This document shows, one piece after another, positions 43,069-50,111 of a stretch of DNA of 64,000 nt (position 1 is its first letter; each line of letters begins with the position of its first letter). Made by a program: the position numbers and the translations under genes. The notes beneath the pieces were generated by a model. The model did no database searches, had not been told where the DNA came from, and saw only the letters and a list, made by a program, of their open reading frames with translations. Origin of the DNA: Sphingomonas sp. Leaf10 (lineage in GTDB: Bacteria > Pseudomonadota > Alphaproteobacteria > Sphingomonadales > Sphingomonadaceae); the NCBI RefSeq assembly GCF_001421245.1, contig NZ_LMKE01000033.1:157035-221034 (forward strand), in the 5' to 3' direction.

Positions 43069-43072
43069 CGGT

Positions 43073-44656
43073 TCAGAAGCGATAGTCGAGCGTCGCGGTG
43101 GCGCCGGGGGGCAGCGTCGTGCGCCACGTCGGGATGCCGTCGATCTCGGTCAGGCCGGCGGCCTTCACGCCGGAGCCGGCCCAGCCGATCGGCAGTTCGA
43201 CATCGACCGCGACGTCGCGCGCATTGGTGACGGTCAGGCGGGCGACCCGGTCGGAGAGCCGGATCTGCGAGACCAGCACCTGTCGGCTGGTGCCCGCCGC
43301 GATCAGCAGCGTCTCACCCTCCGCCCGGTCGGTCATGGTACCGGTGCCGACCAGCAGCGAAGCGTCGCCGCGCGGTGCATAGAGCGCGGTGGTGCCGGCG
43401 GGCAGGGGGATGCCGAGGCCATCTGCCTTGTCGTTCCTGACGCGCAGGACGATGTCGACCGCCTGCGCCTCGATCGGCTGCCCGACTCCGACCTTGCGGC
43501 GGTAGATGCGGGCATAGCGCACCCCGTCCTGCCGCAGCAGCGCGACCTGTTTCTGCCCCTGCGCGGCGACGGTGGTCCGGCCGGGCAGGCGGTAGAGTTT
43601 AAGGTCGCCGAGATTTTCGGGGGGCGGTGGCGGTGCGGGCGGGGCCGGTGGGGCAGGCAATGGTGCCATCACCGGCGGCGGCGGTGTGATGCGTGCGGCG
43701 GTGACGATGATCTCATCGGCCAATTCGAACGTCTCCTCGCGCAGATCGGACGTCGTCGTGCCGAGTGGATAGCAGCGCAGTTGCAGCCGGGTCGCCGCCG
43801 CCTCGACCGGTGCGACGCGTTCGCGGTTCAGCCGGCCGGCGACGACCTGTACCTCCGCATCGGCGAACCCTTCGCGATTGCCGTTGGCGAGCGTGGTCCA
43901 GGCGAACAGGTTCAGCCGGTCGCCTGCCAGCGTACCGACATAGCTGGCCGACCAATCGAAACCGCTGGCGAGATAGGACAGGCTGACGGTGACGGTGCGT
44001 GTGGAAAGGCTATCGGTGGTGACGCTCAGCACCGGTTTGGCGGCGAGGTCGGCAGGCACGCGGGCATAGCGCAGCGATTCGGGCAGGCCGCTGCATCCCA
44101 GCGCCTCGACCCCGCTGGCGGTGCGCAGCACCACGCCGCCGATGGGACCGGAGACGATCGTCGCCGCCTCCTCGCGCGATCGGCCCGTCGCACGATCGGT
44201 TCTGCGCAGCGTTACCCGGTTGCCGAGCGTGCCGTCGACCAGCGCGGCGGGGGAGAGCAGCCGGGCGTCGCGGTTCTTTTCGATCGTCCCGCCGGGCAGG
44301 CCGTCGATCACCGCGCTGACCGGGATGATCCCGCCCGCCACCCCTTCGAACCGGAGCACGGCACGGCCCTTGGGCAGTTTCACGCGGCGGGTTTCGGTGA
44401 CCAGCGCATAGCCGTTCAGCGCGTCGAGGTTCATCGCGTCGCGCGGCGTGCGATAGGGCGCACGGTAGACGGTGACCGCAACCGTGGCCGGACCGGGAGA
44501 GATGATGCTCGGCAATTGCTGCGCGAACGCGGGGGCGGGGAGCAGGAGGAGGGCGTAGGCGCTCAAGACGCGACGGTGCTGCGGGCGACGTCCGGCGACC
44601 GCAGCACCGTGCCTGGCCGCCCCACGCGCCCACCGACGACCGGCCGTCCCCGGCAT
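43073..44656 (-). CDS. DUF4139 domain-containing exported protein, second of a tandem pair
   Basis: 527 residues. The ATG at 44656 overlaps the stop of the preceding paralogue (TGATG); it gives a long Arg-rich leader before the signal helix (LSAYALLLLPAPAFAQQ). The frame also offers a TTG at 44566, which would remove this leader. Features shared with the upstream gene: AVTVYRAPYRTPRDAMNLDA, RTDRATGRSREEAATIVSGP, SLSYLASGFDWSASYVGTLA. A proline-rich linker with EIIVTAARITPPPP follows mid-protein. Periplasmic, beta-rich; function unknown. Confidence 0.8.
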   Translation of the reverse strand: MPGTAGRRWARGAARHGAAVAGRRPQHRRVLSAYALLLLPAPAFAQQLPSIISPGPATVAVTVYRAPYRTPRDAMNLDALNGYALVTETRRVKLPKGRAVLRFEGVAGGIIPVSAVIDGLPGGTIEKNRDARLLSPAALVDGTLGNRVTLRRTDRATGRSREEAATIVSGPIGGVVLRTASGVEALGCSGLPESLRYARVPADLAAKPVLSVTTDSLSTRTVTVSLSYLASGFDWSASYVGTLAGDRLNLFAWTTLANGNREGFADAEVQVVAGRLNRERVAPVEAAATRLQLRCYPLGTTTSDLREETFELADEIIVTAARITPPPPVMAPLPAPPAPPAPPPPPENLGDLKLYRLPGRTTVAAQGQKQVALLRQDGVRYARIYRRKVGVGQPIEAQAVDIVLRVRNDKADGLGIPLPAGTTALYAPRGDASLLVGTGTMTDRAEGETLLIAAGTSRQVLVSQIRLSDRVARLTVTNARDVAVDVELPIGWAGSGVKAAGLTEIDGIPTWRTTLPPGATATLDYRF

Positions 44657-46062
44657 CAGTAGCGCGTGTCGAACGTGGCGGTGACGACCGCCGATCCGTT
44701 GGCGGGGACCGGCACCTGCCACACGGTCTGTCCGGCATCGATCCGTTCGCTGGGGCGGCTCTGTTCGGGAATGCGGGTGTCGCTCCAGTCGAGGCCACCC
44801 TGCACCAGTTCGACCGTCACCGGCGCAGGCGTGGCGTTGGTGAGCGTGTAGCGCATCTTCGTCTGCCAGCGATTGACGTTGATCCGGGTCCGGCTCTCGA
44901 CCACCGGGCGGACCTTCACGTCGAAGGCATCGCCGGTGGCCAGCGCGATCTTCGACCCCTGCGGCGTATGGTCGATCGCCGCTTCACCGGTAAATTGCGG
45001 CTGGCCGCGCGCGTCGCGCAGATAGACGCGGATCGTGCCGGCGGGCAGGGCGTCGCCAAGACCCCCCTGCCGCGCGTTGCTGAAGCGGACGATGGTCTGC
45101 GCGCTCTGCGGGTTTTCGGCGGTGCCCAGCCAGCCATTTACGTAGCGATAGCCACTGGTCGCGGGTGCGCCCTTCACGTCGAGGAAGCTGACCTGCTTAG
45201 TCTGCTTGTCGGCGATGGTCGTGCGTTCGGGCAGCGGATAGAGGTAGAAATCGCCGAGCTGTTCGCGGTTCGCCGTCTCGGTTCCGGCCTGGAACCGCGC
45301 GCGCGGGCGCTGCGGACGGTACATGCCGTCCTCGCTCGACCCGACATCCCCCGCGACCAGCAACGTGCGGGCATTGGCAAAGGTCGTGCCGGTGGTGTTG
45401 GTGAGCGTGACCCAGCCCTGCACGTCGATCGTCCCGCTCTTGCGATCGAGCAGCGCGACATAATCGGCTTTCCAGCCCATGCCGCGGCTGAGATAGGACA
45501 AGGTCGCCGGACGGGTGCCGGACCGGCTGCTGTCGAGCGTCACCGACAGCGTCGGGCGCGCGCGCAGCGACGGCGGCACCTTGTCGAAGATCGCGCGTAC
45601 CGGCAGGCCGTCGTCGCGCAGCACCTCGATCCGGTCGCCGATCTGGAGCACGACGCCACCATTGACCGCCAGCACCTTTGCCCGTTCGCGCGTCTCGGCA
45701 CCGGTCGCGGGGTTGGTGCGCAACAGGGTGATGGTCTCGCCCTCCGCCTTCTCCATCAGGCTGGAGGGGGAGAGCAGATCGAAGTCGAAATTCTGTTCGA
45801 TGATGCGCGTGTCGGGGACGGCCAGTGACACCGTCTCGGCGCGGATCTGTGCGCTGACATCGGGAAATTCCTGCCGCACCGTGCCGCGGTCGAGGGTCAG
45901 TTGCCGGACGTCCTGCACCAGCGCGACATCGTTGTTGTAGATGGTGACCGACACGTCGCCCTGCGCATTGCCACCGATGGCCGGGGGCAGGTTGGCAGGG
46001 CTTTCCTGCGCGACGGCGGGAAGGGGGAGGAGGGTGGCGAGAAGGATCCAGGTCGGTTTCAA
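44656..46062 (-). CDS. DUF4139 domain-containing exported protein, first of a tandem pair
   Basis: 468 residues: signal peptide KPTWILLATLLPLPAVAQ, a beta-sandwich N-terminal part (DVSVTIYNNDVALVQDVRQL) and the DUF4139 body (ATLSYLSRGMGWKADYVALL, QGWVTLTNTTGTTFANARTL, DFYLYPLPERTTIADKQTKQ). The start is TTG at 46062, with a GGGGGG run 9 nt upstream and no in-frame ATG nearby. Secreted beta-rich protein of unknown role; related proteins are often surface associated. Followed by its paralogue in the same operon. Confidence 0.82.
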   Translation of the reverse strand: MKPTWILLATLLPLPAVAQESPANLPPAIGGNAQGDVSVTIYNNDVALVQDVRQLTLDRGTVRQEFPDVSAQIRAETVSLAVPDTRIIEQNFDFDLLSPSSLMEKAEGETITLLRTNPATGAETRERAKVLAVNGGVVLQIGDRIEVLRDDGLPVRAIFDKVPPSLRARPTLSVTLDSSRSGTRPATLSYLSRGMGWKADYVALLDRKSGTIDVQGWVTLTNTTGTTFANARTLLVAGDVGSSEDGMYRPQRPRARFQAGTETANREQLGDFYLYPLPERTTIADKQTKQVSFLDVKGAPATSGYRYVNGWLGTAENPQSAQTIVRFSNARQGGLGDALPAGTIRVYLRDARGQPQFTGEAAIDHTPQGSKIALATGDAFDVKVRPVVESRTRINVNRWQTKMRYTLTNATPAPVTVELVQGGLDWSDTRIPEQSRPSERIDAGQTVWQVPVPANGSAVVTATFDTRY

Positions 46063-46304
46063 GATGATGTGCCCCCCACTGCGCTGGGCCGAGTGTGGCC
46101 GGGGGTGGAGGGGTTGGCAAGGGGCACGCGGACGGCGTTGGGCGGCGAACGGATTTTCTTCCGAAGTCCGCGAGCCGGCGGTTCGGATGCGGGAAGAACG
46201 AGAATTTTTGCAGAGGTGTCGATCACGTCCCGAGGGGGCGATGGGGACGACCGGACCGCTTTCCCCCTGGAACGGGGCGAGGGATATTACCCGTCGCCCA
46301 AACG
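46063..46304. other. intergenic region between rplY and the DUF4139 genes
   Basis: No gene seen. It holds the promoter region of the DUF4139 operon and, toward rplY, an inverted-repeat-like GGGCGA...TCGCCC pair (46275-46300). No promoter motif is certain. Confidence 0.4.
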
Positions 46305-46340
46305 CAAAGGAGCGGGACGACCTCGGTCATCCCGCTCCCT
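46305..46340 (-). terminator. intrinsic terminator of rplY
   Basis: Stem GGAGCGGGA (46309-46317) with TCCCGCTCC (46330-46338), 12-nt loop which can pair further (CGACC/GGTC), and CTTTGCG after it on the reverse strand. It begins 26 nt beyond the rplY stop. Confidence 0.7.
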
Positions 46341-46365
46341 CGTAACGCCGGAGAGGCGGGGCGGA

Positions 46366-47043
46366 TCAGCCCTCGGCCTTGTCCTCGCCTTCGGCTTCCT
46401 CGGCCTCGGCAGCGGCTTCGGCCGACTGCGCTTCGGCGACTTCGGCGTCGAGCGCCTCGTCCTCGGCGGTCAGCGTGGTCGGCTGGCTGATGGTCGCGAC
46501 GGTGACGGCGTCTTCCGAAGCGGTCGCTTCGGCGCCGTTCGGCAGCGTCACGTCCGACAGGTGGATCGTGTCGCCGACTTCGCGGCCGGTCAGGTCGACG
46601 ACGATCTCGGTCGGGATGTTCGACGCTTCGACGGTCAGTTCGATTTCGTGCGCCACGACGTTGAGCACGCCGCCGTCACGCTTGATGCCCGGCGCGTCGT
46701 CTTCGTTGGTGAACACCACCGGCACGGCGACGGTCACGGTCGCATTCTTCGAAATGCGCAGGAAGTCGACATGGATCGGCTGGTCGGTGACGACGTCGAA
46801 CGCGACGTCCTTGGCCAGCGTGCGCACCTTGGTACCACCGACGTCGACCATGATGACCGAGTTCATGAAGTGGCCGGTCATCAGCTGCTTCATCAGTTCG
46901 CGGGCGTTCAGGTGGATGCCCTGCGGGTCCTGCTTGTTGCCATAGATCACGGCGGGGACGCGGCCATCGCGACGCAGGGCACGGGAGGCTCCCTTGCCTA
47001 CCCGATCGCGCGTCTCGGCCGACAGGTGCAGCGTATCGCTCAT
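46366..47043 (-). CDS. rplY: 50S ribosomal protein L25 / general stress protein Ctc
   Basis: Binds 5S rRNA. 225 residues, the long CTC form: N-terminal L25 domain ([39 protein letters not shown]), a TL5 C-terminal domain ([40 protein letters not shown]), and an acidic Ala/Glu tail. Start 47043 is preceded by AAGGAAGACATA. In many relatives pth follows L25, but here DUF4139 genes follow instead. Its own terminator suggests a monocistronic unit. Confidence 0.95.
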   Translation of the reverse strand: MSDTLHLSAETRDRVGKGASRALRRDGRVPAVIYGNKQDPQGIHLNARELMKQLMTGHFMNSVIMVDVGGTKVRTLAKDVAFDVVTDQPIHVDFLRISKNATVTVAVPVVFTNEDDAPGIKRDGGVLNVVAHEIELTVEASNIPTEIVVDLTGREVGDTIHLSDVTLPNGAEATASEDAVTVATISQPTTLTAEDEALDAEVAEAQSAEAAAEAEEAEGEDKAEG

Positions 47044-47349
47044 TATGTCTTCCTTGAATGCTTGGTTTATAGGTCTTGCGCGGCCGGGCCTCCAGGGATG
47101 ACCCCGGCACGAACAAGCGCGGGCGCATAGGCGAGTTCGGGGGGAAAGGCAAGGTTGGGGGTGTTGCTTCCTTCTGTTCCCGTCCGTTTGCTTCTCCTCC
47201 CCCACACCGTTTGCTTCGAGCGCAGGTTCGAGCCTGTCGAGAACCGAAGTCGAGAAGGGGTGCCCCAAACTACGCGTTCTCGACGGACGCTTCTCGACAA
47301 GCTCGAAGCTGCTCGAACCAAACGGGATGGGTTGTCTGAGCGCGGGGCG
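47044..47349. other. intergenic region with a TCGAGAA/TTCTCGA palindromic repeat
   Basis: 306 bp; no gene seen. The rplY leader occupies 47044-47100 with TATAAA at 47064-47069 as a possible -10 on the reverse strand. 47225-47319 carries a long imperfect inverted repeat with GGTTCGAGCCTGTCGAGAAC on the left and TTCTCGACAAGCTCGAAGC on the right, typical of the TTCGACAAGCTC class of proteobacterial palindromes. Confidence 0.55.
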
Positions 47350-48207
47350 TCATCGCACCCGCGTTACTTGCACCCCTAACGCCTGTAACCTTTGCTGCAC
47401 GCTGCCCGGCCCGGTCAGATGCCCCGCGCCGACTGCAACGAAGCGCGTGCTCGGCTGGCGCATCCACTTCGCGATCGTCCTCGCCCAAACCGCGTTGCGC
47501 CGGTCGAGCAGTGCAGTGCGGACCGCCGGGCCGGCTTCGTCCATGTCGCCGGCCAACAACCGGTCGAGCGCGGCGACGTCGCCCCGGCCCCAGGTCGCTA
47601 CGATGCGGTCCATTGCCGGCACCGGATCGGGATCGTCGAGAACGCGCGTCAGCATGGTGCGCTGCGCCGGTTGCGACAGGGCGGCGAAGATGGCGAGTTG
47701 CTGGCCCAGTGTTTCGAGCGGTTCGATCGCGGTGCCATCGCGATCGGCGAGTGTCGCCAGCAGCGTTTCGGGCGCGGGCAAGGGGCTGTAGCCGGCGCGG
47801 GCGAGCGGCTGGGCGGCGAGGGTGGTGGCCGCGAACCACGGGTCGGTCGCGTCGAAGGCGTCGTGCGGGAAGCCGAGGTCGTGCGCCCGCTTGCGCAGCC
47901 GCCGGTCGAGTTCGGGTGGCAGCGGTGCCGGCCGGACCGGCGCGATCGCGACCAGTGCCTGTGTCATCGCATCGGGGGTTACCGGCGCGATTTCGAGCGT
48001 CAGTACGTCGCTGTCGGCAAAGGCCCGCGCGACCGGACCGGTCAGCCATGGCGTGCCGGCGCGCAACTGATGCACGGTGCCGAACAGCCAGATCACCGTG
48101 TCGGCATCGCGCGCGACCCACAGGGCGGGCGCCAGCGCTGCCGGAACGGCGACCGGGCTGGCCAGCGACAGCCAGCCGAGCAGCGATGCGACGATGCGGA
48201 GGATCAT
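47350..48207 (-). CDS. TraB/GumN family protein
   Basis: 285 residues: signal region (IVASLLGWLSLASPVAVPAA), then ALWVARDADTVIWLFGTVHQ with the GTVH motif, VLTLEIAP, GDVAALDRLLAGDMDEAGPA, RNAVWARTIAKWMRQP and VAVGAGHLTGPGSVQQRLQA with the GAGHL motif. The two Gly/His motifs are those of TraB/Tiki-type proteins, some of which are metalloproteases; catalytic activity here is unproven. It overlaps the upstream membrane gene by 4 nt (ATGA). Last gene of a four-gene operon. Confidence 0.88.
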   Translation of the reverse strand: MILRIVASLLGWLSLASPVAVPAALAPALWVARDADTVIWLFGTVHQLRAGTPWLTGPVARAFADSDVLTLEIAPVTPDAMTQALVAIAPVRPAPLPPELDRRLRKRAHDLGFPHDAFDATDPWFAATTLAAQPLARAGYSPLPAPETLLATLADRDGTAIEPLETLGQQLAIFAALSQPAQRTMLTRVLDDPDPVPAMDRIVATWGRGDVAALDRLLAGDMDEAGPAVRTALLDRRNAVWARTIAKWMRQPSTRFVAVGAGHLTGPGSVQQRLQALGVQVTRVR

Positions 48208-48641
48208 CCGCGGATGCGCTGAACGATGCGGGTTCCGAGCAGCGTCGCTGCAGAAAGGCTCCACCCCAGCATTGCCGGGTTGGGCAGTGCCAGCGGCTTG
48301 GCCGCGAGCGACAGCACCGGCAGGGTCGACAGCGCGACGATGCCGGCCAGCCCCAGCGCGATGTTGATCTGTCCGCGCTCGACTTCGTCGGCGGCACGCC
48401 ACAGGCGATACTGCACCGTGACGGCGACCAGCACCGCCAGCGCCATGCCGACATAGCCGATATGCGCCCGGCGATCCGGCGCCGGCCCCGGAGCGCCCTG
48501 ACCGGTATAACCGTCGACGATCCCGAGTACGAAGGCCGCGACGATCGGTGCCGCGATGGCCGCGACGATCACCAGCGCGACCCATTTCCACCGCCGCCGC
48601 CGACGTTGCCGTTCGCGGGCGGTGCCCCAATCCTCAACCAT
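48204..48641 (-). CDS. membrane protein of a small HTH-regulated operon
   Basis: 145 residues from ATG 48641 (48650 is an alternative start). A basic N-terminal segment (RERQRRRRRWKW), then helices WVALVIVAAIAAPIVAAFVL, HIGYVGMALAVLVAVTVQYR, INIALGLAGIVALSTLPVLS and MLGWSLSAATLLGTRIV. It looks like a four-helix DUF-type sensor partner of short XRE proteins. Coding overlaps the upstream HTH gene by 8 nt and the downstream TraB gene by 4 nt. No family certain. Confidence 0.75.
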   Translation of the reverse strand: MVEDWGTARERQRRRRRWKWVALVIVAAIAAPIVAAFVLGIVDGYTGQGAPGPAPDRRAHIGYVGMALAVLVAVTVQYRLWRAADEVERGQINIALGLAGIVALSTLPVLSLAAKPLALPNPAMLGWSLSAATLLGTRIVQRIRG

Positions 48642-48834
48642 TCGCGTCATCCTCGAAAATCGCTTCGATCGGTAGGTCGAACAGCCGGCTCATGCGGAAG
48701 GCGAGCGGCAGCGACGGGTCGTGCTTGCCGGTTTCGATCGCGTTCACCGCCTGCCGCGACACGTCGAGCCGCCCGGCCAGTTCGGCTTGGCTCCAGTCGC
48801 GTTCGGCACGCAGGATCTTCAGGCGGTTCTTCAC
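48634..48834 (-). CDS. short Cro/CI-type helix-turn-helix regulator
   Basis: 66 residues, essentially one HTH_3 domain: VKNRLKILRAERDWSQAELA, GRLDVSRQAVNAIETGKHDP, then LPLAFRMSRLFDLPIEAIFE. These short regulators usually sit beside membrane proteins. GTG 48834 chosen, 7 nt after the upstream peptide stop. The promoter at 49087-49115 with flanking ACCTGAC boxes is a likely target of this protein (autoregulation). Confidence 0.9.
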   Translation of the reverse strand: MKNRLKILRAERDWSQAELAGRLDVSRQAVNAIETGKHDPSLPLAFRMSRLFDLPIEAIFEDDANG

Positions 48835-48841
48835 GCCCGCG

Positions 48842-49033
48842 TCAGCGCCACGACAGCGAGATCGCGGCATCGCCGAGGCGTGCGGCGAAGGCGACGCCCT
48901 GGGTCGTGTCGACCGCGACCGGCAGGGTTACGACCTTTGGCAGGTCGAGCTTCACCCCCTGGAACACGACCAGCACGAACAGGCCGATCGCGAACAGGCT
49001 GGGTCGGCGGGGCTGTGATTTCGGATCGGCCAT
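48842..49033 (-). CDS. small transmembrane peptide, first gene of HTH operon
   Basis: 63 residues: MADPKSQPRRPSLFAIGLFV with one helix (LFAIGLFVLVVFQGVKL) and a short external part (VAVDTTQGVAFAARLGDAAI). ATG 49033 has AAGGG 9 nt upstream; 49042 is an alternative. Leads the operon with the HTH gene 7 nt later. Function unknown. Confidence 0.65.
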   Translation of the reverse strand: MADPKSQPRRPSLFAIGLFVLVVFQGVKLDLPKVVTLPVAVDTTQGVAFAARLGDAAISLSWR

Positions 49034-49077
49034 GATCGGCATCCCTTGTCAGCATGGGGCGACACAATGTCGCGTCT

Positions 49078-49147
49078 ACCTGACTATATATCCGTCGGTT
49101 CGGGCATAGTGTCAATACTACCTGACATAATATCGTCTTGACCTGAC
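49078..49147. promoter_or_regulatory. promoter with three ACCTGAC operator boxes
   Basis: Reverse-strand sigma-70 promoter: TTGACA (49115-49110) and GATATA (49092-49087) with a 17-bp spacer. ACCTGAC occurs on the forward strand at 49078-49084, 49120-49126 and 49141-49147, 42 and 21 bp apart (multiples of about 10.5), i.e. all on one helix face, one after the -10 and two upstream of the -35. TGTCA-N8-TGACA is centred on 49118. Looks like an operator for the short HTH protein of this operon; it lies 85-45 bp before the first gene. Confidence 0.65.
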
Positions 49148-49217
49148 ATGGGCGCTGCTTGACCGGTGCGCGACGATCCGGCTAGGCGCGGTGGCTCTTG
49201 CACCAATAGGCGAAACC

Positions 49218-50111
49218 ATGTCCGCCCCGCTCAGTTTCCAGAAAATGATCCTGACGCTCCATGATTACTGGAGCGATCGGGACTGCGTCATCCTGCAACC
49301 CTATGACATGCGGATGGGGGCGGGGACGTTCCACCCGGCGACCACGCTGCGCGCGCTGGGGCCGGAGCCGTGGAACGCCGCGTTCGTCCAGCCTTCGCGG
49401 CGGCCGACCGACGGGCGCTATGGCGAAAACCCGAACCGGTTGCAGCATTATTACCAGTATCAGGTGATCCTGAAGCCCTCTCCGCCTGATTTGCAGGAGC
49501 TGTATCTGGGGTCGCTGGCGGCGATCGGGATCGACTTCACGCAGCATGATATCCGCTTCGTCGAGGATGACTGGGAGTCGCCGACGCTGGGCGCATGGGG
49601 CCTTGGCTGGGAAGTGTGGTGCGACGGGATGGAAGTCACCCAGTTCACCTATTTCCAGCAGATGGGTGGGTATGACTGCAAGCCGGTCGCGGGCGAGCTG
49701 ACCTATGGGTTGGAGCGGCTGGCCATGTATATCCAGGACAAGGACAGCGTGTACGACCTGGCGTTCAACGATGCCGGCGTCACCTATGGCGACGTGTTCC
49801 TCGAAAACGAGAAGCAGATGTCGAAATGGAATTTCGAGGTCGCCGATACCGACGGGCTGTTCGACCTGTTCAAAAAGGCGGCGGCGGAGTGCGAGAATGC
49901 GCTGGCCAACGACGTGCCGATCGCGGCCTATGAACAGGCGATCGAGGCGAGCCATGTGTTCAACCTGCTCAACGCGCGCGGCGTGATCTCGGTCGCGGAG
50001 CGGCAGGCCTATATCGGGCGGGTGCGCGATCTGGCGAAGGCATCGTGCGCGAAGTTCATCGAGACGCAGACGCCCAAATGGCAGGCGAAGTATCCGGGGT
50101 GGGTGGCATGA
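49218..50111 (+). CDS. glyQ: glycine--tRNA ligase alpha subunit
   Basis: Class II aminoacyl-tRNA synthetase catalytic subunit; charges tRNA-Gly as an alpha2beta2 complex. 297 residues starting [20 protein letters not shown], with GCVLLQPYDMEVGAG-like [40 protein letters not shown] and [23 protein letters not shown] 49218 follows ATAGGCGAAACC. The stop overlaps the glyS start (ATGA). Confidence 0.97.
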   Translation: MSAPLSFQKMILTLHDYWSDRDCVILQPYDMRMGAGTFHPATTLRALGPEPWNAAFVQPSRRPTDGRYGENPNRLQHYYQYQVILKPSPPDLQELYLGSLAAIGIDFTQHDIRFVEDDWESPTLGAWGLGWEVWCDGMEVTQFTYFQQMGGYDCKPVAGELTYGLERLAMYIQDKDSVYDLAFNDAGVTYGDVFLENEKQMSKWNFEVADTDGLFDLFKKAAAECENALANDVPIAAYEQAIEASHVFNLLNARGVISVAERQAYIGRVRDLAKASCAKFIETQTPKWQAKYPGWVA

